Of a DNA stretch of 64,000 nucleotides, positions 1 to 8,701 are shown one piece after another. The stretch is taken from the NCBI RefSeq assembly GCF_009762775.1, contig NZ_CP046401.1, positions 1,240,001 to 1,304,000 of the forward strand, read 5' to 3'. Position 1 is the first letter of the stretch; each line of letters starts with the position of its first letter. The translations under genes were made by a program, and so were the position numbers. Below the pieces are notes generated by a model. It was not told the origin of the DNA and searched no databases. It worked only from the letters and a program-made list of their open reading frames with translations. This DNA comes from Maribellus comscasis. GTDB lineage: Bacteria; Bacteroidota; Bacteroidia; Bacteroidales; Prolixibacteraceae.

Positions 1-2
1 GG

Positions 3-161
3 GATGCATACTGGATTCATGCATATCTTCACCGAAAAGAACCTGATTTAAGTAATGCTTCATACTGGTATTACCGGGCACAAAGACCAATGCCAAAAAC
101 CAGTTTTGATAAAGAATGGCAGGAAATACACGATTTTATTGAGCAACACTATATTTCCTAA
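3..161 (+). CDS. C-terminal end of an uncharacterised protein (5' truncated by window edge)
   Basis: The frame is open from the window edge and ends with TAA at 159-161, leaving about 52 codons. The visible stretch HAYLHRKEPDLSNASYWY is rich in aromatic and charged residues. Similar HA-x-LHRKE-D-x-x-NA-x-YWY strings occur at the end of a family of uncharacterised Bacteroidota proteins; I recognise the motif but do not know a function. It lies 58 bases before the permease gene on the same strand. The 5' part of the gene is outside the window, so domain content cannot be judged. Confidence 0.7.
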   Translation, partial: DAYWIHAYLHRKEPDLSNASYWYYRAQRPMPKTSFDKEWQEIHDFIEQHYIS

Positions 162-219
162 AAATATTTCATTATTATTACCTTTACTAATAATGCAAAT
201 ATTTCCGTAAAACCTGTTC

Positions 220-1266
220 ATGGAAACATCGAAAAAAATTTACATTTTTCTTATTGTAATAACAGTGGTTGTGGTATTAATTTATGCCCAATCGATTATT
301 ATCCCTTTCATTCTGGCCATTCTGTTCTGGTTTATGATAAGGGTTATAAAAAAAATCCTGTCGAAAGTTAAATTTATAAGGCGCTGGCCAAAATGGATTC
401 TGACTCTTATTTCCTCGATACTGTTGTTGAGTTTTCTGGTTTTCGCCGTAGAAATGATTTCAGCCAATATTCAGCACATATCAAAAACCCTCCCTGTTTA
501 TGAAAAGAATGTGAACAAAATCACCCAGTCGATAAACGAACAGTTTGATGTGGACCTGATGACGATGTTAAATGATTTTGCTAAAGATCTGAACTTTGGA
601 GATATTTTGTCCAAAATATTCTCAGCTCTTACCGGCGTATTTGGCGATGCGTTTACAGTGCTCCTTTACCTGGTTTTTCTTTTGCTGGAGGAACCCATTT
701 TCCCCAAAAAGGTTAAGGCCATGTATCCGGATAAAAAGCGATATGACCAGGTAAATGAAATGATTGACAAAATAGACCATTCCATTGGTAATTATATTGC
801 ATTAAAAACTCTGGTAAGTTTGCTTACCGGATTTTTAAGCTACTTTGTTTTGCTTCTTATTGGTATTGATGCCCCGCTTTTCTGGGCCTTTCTGATTTTT
901 ATTTTGAATTTTATTCCTACAATTGGTTCTCTTATAGCTACTATTTTTCCAGCTATCTTTGCTATCCTTCAGTTTGGCGAATTCACTCCCGGTCTGTTGG
1001 TTCTGGCAATTGTCGGAGCAATCCAACTGATTGTAGGAAATTTAGTGGAGCCTCGTGTTATGGGGAATACGCTCAATATAAGTCCGTTGGTTGTATTTTT
1101 AACGCTTTCACTTTGGGGTGTGATGTGGGGAGTGATTGGTATGTTACTCAGTGTCCCGATAACTGTAATTTTAATTATCATTATGTCTGAATTCCCGGGG
1201 ACACGTCCGTTTGCAATTTTATTAAGTCAAAAAGGAAATATAAAAATACCCGCAGATCCGAAATAA
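220..1266 (+). CDS. AI-2E family transporter (PerM/YdiK type permease)
   Basis: This 348-residue protein has about seven to eight hydrophobic segments: two at the N terminus (residues ~8-45), one near 60-80, then a long soluble loop (~85-140) and a cluster from ~140 to 325. The spacing, the loop after the third segment and the glycine/proline-rich C-terminal segments containing GNLVEPRVMG are typical of the AI-2E/PerM family. Members act at the inner membrane; autoinducer-2 export is shown for few of them and others behave as Na+/H+ antiporters, so the substrate is unknown. The length matches the family. The downstream AhpD-like gene starts 11 bases after the stop, suggesting co-transcription. 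Confidence 0.88.
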   Translation: METSKKIYIFLIVITVVVVLIYAQSIIIPFILAILFWFMIRVIKKILSKVKFIRRWPKWILTLISSILLLSFLVFAVEMISANIQHISKTLPVYEKNVNKITQSINEQFDVDLMTMLNDFAKDLNFGDILSKIFSALTGVFGDAFTVLLYLVFLLLEEPIFPKKVKAMYPDKKRYDQVNEMIDKIDHSIGNYIALKTLVSLLTGFLSYFVLLLIGIDAPLFWAFLIFILNFIPTIGSLIATIFPAIFAILQFGEFTPGLLVLAIVGAIQLIVGNLVEPRVMGNTLNISPLVVFLTLSLWGVMWGVIGMLLSVPITVILIIIMSEFPGTRPFAILLSQKGNIKIPADPK

Positions 1267-1277
1267 GTTAACAAACT

Positions 1278-1877
1278 ATGAAACAACCACTGGTATTTCC
1301 AAAAAAAGGAGTCGAAGATCCTGAACTGCAAAAGTTAATTGAATTTTATCAGGAGACACTGGGCTTTTGTCCGAACAGCGTAAAAACAATGCATCACCGC
1401 CCGCGAATTGCCTATGCATTTATAGAAATGAATAAAGCAGTAATGGAAAATAAGGGGCGTGTTACCAGCGTGCTAAAAAGAATGATTGCCTATATCAGCA
1501 GCAATACTGCAGGTTGCAGATATTGTCAGGCTCATGCCATCCGGGCTGCAGAACGCTACGGCGCAAAAAAAGAACAATTGGAAAATATATGGGAATTTAA
1601 AACCCACCCGGCCTTTTCGGAGGCTGAACGAGCAGCACTCAGTTTTGCTTTTACTTCCTCTACAGTCCCAAATTCTGTAAATGATGAAGTGGCTGAAAAA
1701 CTCAGAAAATACTGGAATGAGGGTGAAATTGTGGAAATTACCGGTGTAATTGCACTTTTTGGCTACCTCAACCGCTGGAACGATTCAATGGGAACCGAGC
1801 TCGAAACAGATGCAAATGAATCAGGGGAAAAACTGCTTTCCCCAAAAGGCTGGACTCCGGGAAAACATACTTATTAG
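1278..1877 (+). CDS. Carboxymuconolactone decarboxylase / AhpD-like family protein
   Basis: This is a 199-residue, all-helical soluble protein. It carries the AhpD-type active site with C80-x2-C83 followed by H86 (AGCRYCQAH), the redox cysteine pair used by alkylhydroperoxidase-like members. The second half has the expected second helical repeat (residues ~115-170). Family members reduce peroxides through a dithiol/disulfide cycle or act as decarboxylases; the CxxC with a nearby His favours the peroxidase-related group. It is 11 bases downstream of the permease gene and converges with pepD. The start ATG follows closely on the upstream stop and needs no adjustment. Confidence 0.88.
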   Translation: MKQPLVFPKKGVEDPELQKLIEFYQETLGFCPNSVKTMHHRPRIAYAFIEMNKAVMENKGRVTSVLKRMIAYISSNTAGCRYCQAHAIRAAERYGAKKEQLENIWEFKTHPAFSEAERAALSFAFTSSTVPNSVNDEVAEKLRKYWNEGEIVEITGVIALFGYLNRWNDSMGTELETDANESGEKLLSPKGWTPGKHTY

Positions 1878-1932
1878 TTGCAGTTGTTCGGTTCACAAAT
1901 TCTTCTGAAAATATTAATAAAATATTTTTTGA

Positions 1933-3387
1933 TTATATCTTTTCCAATACATCCACCAGATGATCCCAAAATTTTCCGGTGGTGTGAATATTCAGGCGTT
2001 CGTCTGGCGAGTGAGCGCCCTTTATCGTCGGACCAAAAGAAACCATATCAAGATGTGGGTATTTTTTCAAAAACAAGCCACATTCCAAACCGGCGTGAAT
2101 TGACCGAACAACCGGATCTACTCCAAACAGCTTTTTATAGGAATCAGCAGTTATCTTTAAAACTTTGGAATCGGGATTTGGCGTCCATCCGGGATAGCCA
2201 TCGGTGTGTTCAACTTCTGCTCCGGCGAGTTTAAAAACCGACTCAACCATCCCGGCTACCATAAACTTACGGCTTTCCAACTCACTACGTTGACTGGTTG
2301 TTATATAGATTCTATTGTCCTCTAAAAATTTCACGGAAGCTAAATTTGTAGAAGTTTCTACCATATCCTCCATTCGTGTACTCATTTCCAAAACTCCGTG
2401 CGGACAAGCATTTATTGCATTTAGCAAATTATATTGTGTTTCCTTATCAATAACAAATTCAGGAATTTTGCTTACTTCTGCATTCAGTTTCAGATTGGGT
2501 TCAGATCGCTCATATTCAAATCCAAGCTCTTTAACATATTTATTAAAACTTTTTAGAAAACTCTCTTTTTCATCTTCGGGAATGACAACTATGGCAAAAG
2601 CCTCGCGCGCAATAGCATTTCTCAGGTTTCCTCCATTAAACTCAGCTAAACAAAGTTCGAAATCCCCGGATGCCTGCCACAAAAAACGATTCAGAATTTT
2701 ATTGGCATTTCCACGGTTTTTATGAATATCATCGCCGGAGTGACCGCCCAATAAACCAGAGACAGAAAGCTTCAAAGAGGTAAATCTTTCAGGAATTACT
2801 TCTCTTTTAAACGAAAAAACAGCTAAAGTATCGATTCCACCGGCGCAACCAATAAAAATCTCTCCTTCATCTTCCGAATCCAGGTTAAGCAACACAGAAC
2901 CTGTCATAAAACCCGGTCTTAATGAAAAAGCACCGGTAAGTCCGGTTTCCTCATCTACAGTGATCAAACATTCCAGCGGGCCATGTTTTATTTTTTTCGA
3001 GATTAAAACCGCCATTTGAGCTGCAATGCCAATTCCACAGTCGGCCCCCAACGTAGTTCCGTCGGCCTTTATCCAACCTTCTTCCAACACTGGTTCTATC
3101 GCGTCATTTTCAAAATCAAAAATTTTGTCGCTATTTTTCTCACACACCATATCCATGTGAGTTTGTAAAATAACTTTGGGAGCATCTTCTCTTCCTGATG
3201 TTGCAGGCTTTGAAATTAATACATTCCCGACTTTATCGGTTTTAGCTTCTAAACTATTGTTGTTTGCAAAATCAAGCAAAAATTGCCTTATCTTTTCTTC
3301 CTTTTTTGAAGGTCGGGGAACCTGGCAAATTTGTTCAAAATAATCAAATAAAGGCTGGGGTTTCAACTGCGCAAGTATTTTATTCAT
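1933..3387 (-). CDS. pepD: Aminoacyl-histidine dipeptidase (Xaa-His dipeptidase, M20C)
   Basis: This cytosolic zinc metallopeptidase of 484 residues matches PepD of family M20, which cleaves Xaa-His and other dipeptides. Visible metal and catalytic residues are H77 and D79 (QTHMDMVCE), D116 (TLGADCGIG), the glutamate pair near 146-147 (VDEETG) and a further acidic motif DSEDEGE near residue 172. The lid/dimerisation domain lies between roughly residues 200 and 390, and a late histidine lies in the GAHSPDE motif near the C terminus. The length is normal for PepD (about 485). It is monocistronic, converging with the AhpD-like gene and transcribed toward it from near the GH28 gene's end. Confidence 0.95.
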   Translation of the reverse strand: MNKILAQLKPQPLFDYFEQICQVPRPSKKEEKIRQFLLDFANNNSLEAKTDKVGNVLISKPATSGREDAPKVILQTHMDMVCEKNSDKIFDFENDAIEPVLEEGWIKADGTTLGADCGIGIAAQMAVLISKKIKHGPLECLITVDEETGLTGAFSLRPGFMTGSVLLNLDSEDEGEIFIGCAGGIDTLAVFSFKREVIPERFTSLKLSVSGLLGGHSGDDIHKNRGNANKILNRFLWQASGDFELCLAEFNGGNLRNAIAREAFAIVVIPEDEKESFLKSFNKYVKELGFEYERSEPNLKLNAEVSKIPEFVIDKETQYNLLNAINACPHGVLEMSTRMEDMVETSTNLASVKFLEDNRIYITTSQRSELESRKFMVAGMVESVFKLAGAEVEHTDGYPGWTPNPDSKVLKITADSYKKLFGVDPVVRSIHAGLECGLFLKKYPHLDMVSFGPTIKGAHSPDERLNIHTTGKFWDHLVDVLEKI

Positions 3388-3499
3388 GTTACTGTTTTCT
3401 TTTTAAAGTTGGCAAAAAATCAAACCAGATGCAGGCATTCATCATAAAGAACAAGAATATTCGGTATCGAGGAGATTCCCTGTTCTGCTGTTTTAAAAT

Positions 3500-4846
3500 T
3501 TACAAAAGTCTGCCGTTAACCACCACATTGTTTAACACAATCCCATCAAAAACAGCAGTGTCAATTCCCGGATTTTCGGCCTCAATCTCCACGTTTTCAA
3601 AAATAAAGTTTTGCAAACGATCATGTTCCGTTATGCCAATATTGGTAAAACTCTTCACCTCCATTTTAATATTCCGAAAAGTTATATTTTCCGAAACAGA
3701 AACCGGTGGTGTTTCGCGGCCTTTTAAATCAAAAAACTGGGTCCACGGACGAATATAAATACAATTCACACCGTTTCCTTCTATGTCTTCCATTGTTATG
3801 TATTCATATTTCTGTGGTGTATCCGGCCGCATTTTCAAATGAATCAAGCGGGCAACCTCATCAACTTTACAATTGCGCATAAGAATATTTCGGTTGTGAA
3901 TGGATTCACTTCCACAAGTAAGCGCTGAATGGCAAAATCCGAAGGTATTATCTTCAATCAGAATATTGGTATTTTCTCCATTATCAGGATCTTCGTCGGC
4001 CCACGGTCCTTTTCCTCCTTTTAGTGCAATAGCATCGTCGTTTACCGACATATAGCAACCTCGCACCAAAACGTTTGAACAAACATCCAAATCAATAGCA
4101 TCAGAGCTCGGCGCAGGTATCGGCGTACGCGGAGCGAAAATGTATACATCCATAATTTTTGCATAATCACACTGATAAAGATGCGTAGTCCAGAAACCCG
4201 TATTTTGCAGGTGCACATCCTGAATATAAACATTGTCGCACCCCCAGATAAACACAAGTCGCGGGCGTGAAACTTCAAGGTTCGTACATTGAGGGTTTTC
4301 TTTCCGGCGTTGCCAGAAAGCTTCCCAATATTTCTTCCCGTTTCCGTCAATTGTACCTTTACCGGTTATTGTAAAACCGGGAACATTGTATGCGTTTATC
4401 AACGCGGGAAAATATTCAAGATTCTGTCCTTCCATACGTGAAGGCTGGATCGGATAGTCGGAAATATCATCTGAGCCTTTTAACATTCCGCCCTCTTCAA
4501 CATGCAAATGTGTATTGGGTTTGAAAAAAAGTGCACCGCTGCGAAAAATTCCTTTCGGAATAACAATTACCCCTCCTCCTTCCACTGAAATCTGATTGAT
4601 AAGATTCTGAATGACCTCTGTATTCAAAGTAGAATCATCTGATACAGCTCCGTAATCGGAAATTAAATACATTTTCCCAAGAGTTGTTACGTCTATTTTT
4701 GCAGTGTCCGAAAACCATTCAGGAATTGCGGTTCCATCCGGAAAAGTATCTCTTACTTTCTGCTGACACGAAACAATTGTAAAAACGGAAATAAGAAGAA
4801 TTAATAAGCCGCTTACAAAATATCTTTTAAATAGAATTCTCATCAT
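3500..4846 (-). CDS. Glycoside hydrolase family 28 (polygalacturonase-like) lipoprotein
   Basis: This 448-residue protein starts with a lipoprotein signal peptide (hydrophobic ~11-25, lipobox IVSC with lipidated C27), so it is probably membrane-anchored in the periplasm or at the surface. Residues ~60-440 form a right-handed beta-helix of the pectate lyase superfamily. GH28 signatures are present: the SDAIDLD string, the paired aspartates in VNDDAIALKGG, and the CHSALTCGSES segment in place of the usual G-H-G loop. Family members hydrolyse galacturonan or rhamnogalacturonan linkages. It is divergent from a GH43 gene 740 bases away, which suggests pectin side-chain use. No susC/susD pair is adjacent. 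Confidence 0.88.
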   Translation of the reverse strand: MMRILFKRYFVSGLLILLISVFTIVSCQQKVRDTFPDGTAIPEWFSDTAKIDVTTLGKMYLISDYGAVSDDSTLNTEVIQNLINQISVEGGGVIVIPKGIFRSGALFFKPNTHLHVEEGGMLKGSDDISDYPIQPSRMEGQNLEYFPALINAYNVPGFTITGKGTIDGNGKKYWEAFWQRRKENPQCTNLEVSRPRLVFIWGCDNVYIQDVHLQNTGFWTTHLYQCDYAKIMDVYIFAPRTPIPAPSSDAIDLDVCSNVLVRGCYMSVNDDAIALKGGKGPWADEDPDNGENTNILIEDNTFGFCHSALTCGSESIHNRNILMRNCKVDEVARLIHLKMRPDTPQKYEYITMEDIEGNGVNCIYIRPWTQFFDLKGRETPPVSVSENITFRNIKMEVKSFTNIGITEHDRLQNFIFENVEIEAENPGIDTAVFDGIVLNNVVVNGRLL

Positions 4847-4984
4847 CCTGTTTCTTTTGGTTTCTTTTTATTCTGAAGATAAAAGTATAAAATTTAGAGT
4901 TAATGGTACAATAAACCCCTATTCGTTCATATTAAAAAAAAGAAAGTCAAAAGTTAAATCCTTTGGTTTTTTATACAAAACAAA

Positions 4985-5025
4985 AGTCCGTGAATCAGGG
5001 AAGTTATTCCCAATCATCACGGACT
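4985..5025 (-). terminator. Intrinsic terminator-like hairpin
   Basis: Perfect outer stem AGTCCGTGA/TCACGGACT (4985-4993 with 5017-5025) and inner stem GGGAA/TTCCC. Read on the minus strand the stem is followed by TTTTGTTTTG, a T-rich tract. It lies 65 bases after the stop of the small minus-strand frame at 5090-5245 and upstream of the GH28 start, so it could end transcription of that small gene. Confidence 0.55.
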
Positions 5026-5089
5026 CAAGCTTCCTCATAAAAGTTAGCTTATCAAACGCATATTCTTATTTTTATCGTACCAACTTTTA

Positions 5090-5245
5090 CTATTTACGGA
5101 AAGGTCCGTGAAATCCGGATAAACCTGACTCCACAGACACATATACAAAGGCTCCGTCCTCCTCTCCAAGTATCAGTCTCTCAAATATGTCTTCCAGAAC
5201 CTCCATAATCCCCATCACTATTTCTATTACAACTATTTTATTCAT
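5090..5245 (-). CDS. Candidate small protein of 51 residues
   Basis: A complete ATG-to-TAG frame of 51 codons in a 740-base gap. The product starts MNKIVVIEIVMGIMEVLED, has a hydrophobic/amphipathic N-terminal half (residues 3-28), an acidic patch LGEEDGAF and a Gly/Ser/Phe-rich tail. No signal peptidase site or known domain is visible. Support is indirect: a terminator-like hairpin follows 65 bases downstream on the same strand, and two ATGCCAAA direct repeats lie upstream (5290-5297, 5308-5315), 18 bases apart. No typical Bacteroidota promoter is visible. It may instead be a chance frame; I do not assign a function. Confidence 0.35.
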   Translation of the reverse strand: MNKIVVIEIVMGIMEVLEDIFERLILGEEDGAFVYVSVESGLSGFHGPFRK

Positions 5246-5585
5246 ATCTGTTACTATTTACTTTTAAAAAATCATTTCATAAAACTGCAATGCCAAACAC
5301 CAGTTTCATGCCAAAAAACATAAAAATCTAATCCTCAACAATTTATCACAATACAAAAGAAACACACGTAGTCCATAATAGGGAACACCGTCCACTCCGG
5401 GGACTACAGCTCGAAATGACACAAAGAAAAGCAAAACGAATTGACATAGTTTAGCCCAAACCGTCTTTCTGGTTGAATGTAAGCAGTTTTAAAGATTTGC
5501 AGATTTCGGAAATATGCAAAACAAATACTCCAACAAGAAAAATATACTATTTTAGTCGAAATAATTTTGCTAACTAAAAATCTAC
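5246..5585. other. Intergenic region upstream of the GH43 gene
   Basis: No convincing gene. It contains the direct repeat ATGCCAAA at 5290 and 5308, an inverted repeat GTAGTCC/GGACTAC (5368-5374 with 5401-5407), and a TAATTTTG box at 5562-5569 that fits the Bacteroidota -7 element for the GH43 gene (24 bases upstream of its ATG). No TTG at the matching -33 position was found. The remaining part, 4847-4984, is AT-rich with nothing recognisable. Confidence 0.4.
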
Positions 5586-6689
5586 ATGAAAAAATTGCTT
5601 CTTTATTCAGGAATAATCGCCTTTCTGGTTTTATCAGGTTGTACGGAGAAAAAATCAAAAACAGAATACTCCAACCCGCTGGATGTAGCTTTTGGAGATC
5701 CCTATGTTCTTAAAGCATCCGACGGAAAATATTATATGTACGGAACGGGAGGTGTAAAAGATGGTTTTAGGGTTTGTTCTTCTGACGATCTGGTGCATTG
5801 GAAAGAAGAAGGCCAGGTTTACAAGGGGAATACAGAAGATTCATGGGGAATCGGTGATTTCTGGGCACCTGAAGTATATGAAGTCGAAGGAAAATTTTAC
5901 ATGTTTTTTAGTGCGCAGTGGAAAGAAAATCCAACAAACGAGCTTGAAAATTTCCGAATTGGTGTAGCTGCATCCGATAAACCAACCGGCCCTTTTAAAG
6001 AAATCAGCAATGGACCTGTTTTTGATCCGGGATATCCGATAATTGATGCCAACCTTTTGTTTTCGGATGATGGCAGAGTTTTTATGTACTATTCGCGCTG
6101 CTGTTATAAACACACAGTAAAAAGTGAAGTAGCCGATTGGGCTCGTAAACAGAATCTGTTTGAAGAAATTGAGGAAAGCTGGGTTTACGGAGTAGAAATA
6201 AAGCCTGATTTCTCCGGAATAATTGGCGAGCCGGTTCTATTGCTTCGTCCGCCGGTGAAGATGGATAACAAACAAACCGAATGGGAAAGCAGATCGGTAA
6301 CATCGGGTGAAGTAAATCGTCGATGGACTGAAGGTTCATACATTTTTAAAAAAGATGAAACCTATTACATGATGTATTCAGCTAATTTTTATGCCGGAAA
6401 AAATTATGCGGTAGGATATGCAACATCTAAAAATCCGCTGGGACCTTTTACAAAAGCGGATAACAATCCGGTTTTACAAAAAAATACAGAACAGGGTGGT
6501 GAAGTAACGGGAACAGGACACAACAGCGTTACATGGTCAAAGGACGGTAAAAAAATGTATTGTGTGTACCACGGTAGGACCAAAGCATCGGGGCAGGAAA
6601 GAGTGGTTTTTATTGATGCAATGGAAGTAACAAATGATGGAAAATTACTTGTACACGGACCTACAACCACCCCGCAGGTTTTGGATTAG
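5586..6689 (+). CDS. Glycoside hydrolase family 43 lipoprotein (arabinan/xylan-type beta-propeller)
   Basis: This 367-residue enzyme has a lipoprotein signal (lipobox LSGC, lipidated C19) followed by a five-bladed propeller. The GH43 inverting triad is visible: general base D38 in FGDPY, pKa-tuning D154 in IIDAN and general acid E249 in TEGSYIF. The family removes alpha-L-arabinofuranosyl or beta-xylosyl residues from plant polysaccharides. There is no extra carbohydrate-binding module; the length is that of a single catalytic domain. It is divergent from the GH28 gene and followed 24 bases later by a secreted alpha/beta hydrolase on the same strand, which may share the transcript. Exact substrate cannot be read from sequence. 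Confidence 0.9.
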   Translation: MKKLLLYSGIIAFLVLSGCTEKKSKTEYSNPLDVAFGDPYVLKASDGKYYMYGTGGVKDGFRVCSSDDLVHWKEEGQVYKGNTEDSWGIGDFWAPEVYEVEGKFYMFFSAQWKENPTNELENFRIGVAASDKPTGPFKEISNGPVFDPGYPIIDANLLFSDDGRVFMYYSRCCYKHTVKSEVADWARKQNLFEEIEESWVYGVEIKPDFSGIIGEPVLLLRPPVKMDNKQTEWESRSVTSGEVNRRWTEGSYIFKKDETYYMMYSANFYAGKNYAVGYATSKNPLGPFTKADNNPVLQKNTEQGGEVTGTGHNSVTWSKDGKKMYCVYHGRTKASGQERVVFIDAMEVTNDGKLLVHGPTTTPQVLD

Positions 6690-6713
6690 CAGATTAACCA
6701 AAATCGACCACAT

Positions 6714-7475
6714 ATGAAAACCTTCCTCGCAAACATACTGATTGTAATTTCTTTGGCAGCAACAAGCCAGGAAAGATTTACAGACCTTGACGGACAAAAG
6801 TTCCGCATAAAAACATTAGGAGACGGAGACATTACTGTTTTGTTTGAAAATGGTATGTCCGATAGTCTGGAGGTGTGGCAATCAATTCCTGATTCGGTTG
6901 CAAAATTTGCAAGGGTATTTTTATATGACCGCGCAGATATTGGAAAATCTGATCTTTCCCGCCAGGAACGAAGCATCCCTAATATGGTCTCCGAACTAAA
7001 AAGCGTCTTGAAAAAAGAAAATATCAAACCTCCTTATATTTTGGTTGGGCATTCATTGGGGGGACTTATCGATCGCTATTTTGCAAGCGAGTACCCCGGG
7101 GAAGTTTTAGGAATGTTATTGCTCGATCCGAGCGCAGAATCATATTGGAAAAGCATGAGCAAGAAAGAGCTAAAAAAATACATCAAAGGTGGCACGGAGT
7201 GGTATGAAAGTCGTTTTAAAGTGCAATACAGAAAAGAGTGGTACCAATTTATTCCCAACCTGAATTATATGAACAATTTAAAAATCCCGAAAGACATGCC
7301 AATAATATTACTCTCAGCAAAACAATTGGAATGGTCAAAATATCAACCTGATATTATTGACGGTTTTACAAATGCAAAGCTTGTAAAATTAAAAGGAGAT
7401 CATTACACACACATAGCCCACGCAGAATTAACCACAAATTGGATAAAAGAGCTGGTCGAAAGAACAGGTTATTAA
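6714..7475 (+). CDS. Secreted alpha/beta hydrolase
   Basis: This 253-residue protein has a short N-terminal signal peptide (hydrophobic residues 4-17, cleavage near ATSQ) and an alpha/beta-hydrolase fold. The nucleophile elbow GHSLGG carries S114; an acidic residue follows beta-strand 6 in LLDPS (D138), and the likely catalytic histidine is in KGDHYTHI (H230 or H233). An oxyanion-hole segment FENGMSDS precedes it. The family covers esterases, lipases and peptidases, so the substrate is open; its position directly behind GH43 makes a carbohydrate-esterase role conceivable but unproven. Start chosen at the ATG 24 bases after the GH43 stop. Confidence 0.85.
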   Translation: MKTFLANILIVISLAATSQERFTDLDGQKFRIKTLGDGDITVLFENGMSDSLEVWQSIPDSVAKFARVFLYDRADIGKSDLSRQERSIPNMVSELKSVLKKENIKPPYILVGHSLGGLIDRYFASEYPGEVLGMLLLDPSAESYWKSMSKKELKKYIKGGTEWYESRFKVQYRKEWYQFIPNLNYMNNLKIPKDMPIILLSAKQLEWSKYQPDIIDGFTNAKLVKLKGDHYTHIAHAELTTNWIKELVERTGY

Positions 7476-7517
7476 ATATTTTACCCCCTCAACATTAATA
7501 AAATAAAAAACATTTGC

Positions 7518-7525
7518 TACTTTTG
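7518..7525 (+). promoter_or_regulatory. Possible -7 box (TACTTTTG)
   Basis: The sequence fits TAnnTTTG and lies in the 245-base gap before the methyltransferase gene. There is no TTG at the expected -33 distance. It would give a leader of about 190 bases that contains the inverted repeat at 7662-7690. Confidence 0.3.
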
Positions 7526-7661
7526 CATTACTTTTAAAAAGAGAAAAAACATATCAAAAATCCCTTCCGGGGAAAATGAAAGGCACTTACTGATGTAGGA
7601 AAGTTATTCATATACATTCGTGCTTTTCAAAAAATCCATTATAAAATTTTCAAGATTTACG

Positions 7662-7690
7662 TTGACCGACAAAGCAATATTTGTCGTCAA
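7662..7690. repeat. Inverted repeat upstream of the methyltransferase gene
   Basis: TTGACcGACAAA and TTTGTCGTCAA pair with a single bulged C around a six-base loop. It sits 30 bases before the ATG at 7721. It could be a repressor operator or a leader hairpin; no T-tract follows, so a terminator is unlikely. Confidence 0.4.
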
Positions 7691-7720
7691 TTATAAAATC
7701 TATCATTAAAAAGAATAAAA

Positions 7721-8566
7721 ATGAATATCAAAGAGATAAGCACATATACAATAAAACCGGAACTGTATACACCCGGCACAGATGTAATGTGGACCAACGA
7801 ATACATTTCCAAACAATTATTGCAGGTTCACCTTAACACCGAAATTGACCTGGCAAGTCGTAAGGGAAACACCATTAAAAAAACAACTGACTGGATTCTG
7901 GGGCAAACACAAAAAACGTCCCTCGGAATTCTTGATCTTGGTTGCGGCCCGGGTCTGTATTCAGAACTCCTTACCCAAAAGGGGCACAAAGTTACTGCGG
8001 TTGACTTTTCAAAGAATTCTATTGAGTATGCAAAAAAACATGCAGAAGAAAAACAACTTAACATCTGCTATAAAAATGAGGACTATCGCAGTCTTCAACT
8101 GGAAGAAAACCAGTTTGATTTGGTAATTCTCATTTATACTGATTATTGTGTATTAAAACCTAGCGAAAGAAAACAACTTTTAAGTAACATTAAAACATGG
8201 TTAAAACCGGGCGGAACTTTTATTTTCGATGTGAACAACGACCAAAAACTGGAACAAAAAATTTTTCCCAGAAGCTGGGAGGCACAGGAAAAAGGTTTCT
8301 GGAGTGATAAGCCTTATTTAGCACTTTCAGAGTCATTTCATTATACGGATGAAAAGGTCATTCTTTATCAACACGTTATTGTCAATGAATATGAAACCCC
8401 AAAAGTTTATCGCTTTTACACCCATTTCTTTTCCGAAACAGATATTAAAAATGAACTTTTACAGTCTGGATTTAAACAGTTTAATTTTTATATTAATGTC
8501 CTTCCTGCGGGAGATTTGTGGAATGGTGAGCAGGTAATCTTCTGTGTCGTAAAAAACACAAAATAA
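7721..8566 (+). CDS. Class I SAM-dependent methyltransferase
   Basis: This 281-residue soluble protein contains a Rossmann-type methyltransferase domain from about residue 45 to 170. Motif I is LDLGCGPG at 71-78, the acidic end of beta-2 is VTAVDFS (D95), and motif IV-like residues follow in FDLVILIYTDYC. A C-terminal beta-rich extension (residues ~190-275) resembles other Methyltransf_25/11 small-molecule enzymes of this size. The substrate is unknown. It appears monocistronic: a palindrome-containing leader precedes it and a strong terminator follows eight bases after the stop. Confidence 0.88.
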   Translation: MNIKEISTYTIKPELYTPGTDVMWTNEYISKQLLQVHLNTEIDLASRKGNTIKKTTDWILGQTQKTSLGILDLGCGPGLYSELLTQKGHKVTAVDFSKNSIEYAKKHAEEKQLNICYKNEDYRSLQLEENQFDLVILIYTDYCVLKPSERKQLLSNIKTWLKPGGTFIFDVNNDQKLEQKIFPRSWEAQEKGFWSDKPYLALSESFHYTDEKVILYQHVIVNEYETPKVYRFYTHFFSETDIKNELLQSGFKQFNFYINVLPAGDLWNGEQVIFCVVKNTK

Positions 8567-8572
8567 AATGTC

Positions 8573-8607
8573 AACCGGAAGGACCAGATTCTTCCGGTTA
8601 CTTTTTT
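8573..8607 (+). terminator. Intrinsic terminator of the methyltransferase gene
   Basis: Nine-base perfect stem AACCGGAAG/CTTCCGGTT (8573-8581 with 8591-8599) followed by ACTTTTTT on the plus strand. Confidence 0.85.
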
Positions 8608-8701
8608 ATTGCCCCGGAAATCAACTTATAGTTAATTCCAATTTTAGCTCATTAAAGAAAATACTATTTTTGCTCGCTTAAGAATCAAACTAACCGGTAT
8701 T

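Noticed and set aside
1908..1928. AT-only inverted repeat AAAATATT/AATATTTT between the AhpD-like gene and pepD, considered as a terminator.
   Set aside because: No GC pair in the stem; stability is too low to call.
4857..5111. Plus-strand frame of 84 codons upstream of GH43.
   Set aside because: Lysine/serine/phenylalanine-rich AT translation crossing the minus-strand terminator hairpin; no family or start signal.
86..5310. AATGCCAAA(A/C)ACCAGTTT occurs at ~90 and again at ~5289 with one mismatch.
   Set aside because: The first copy lies in a coding region, and a 17/18 match is expected a few times by chance in a 64 kb window. No shared flanks.
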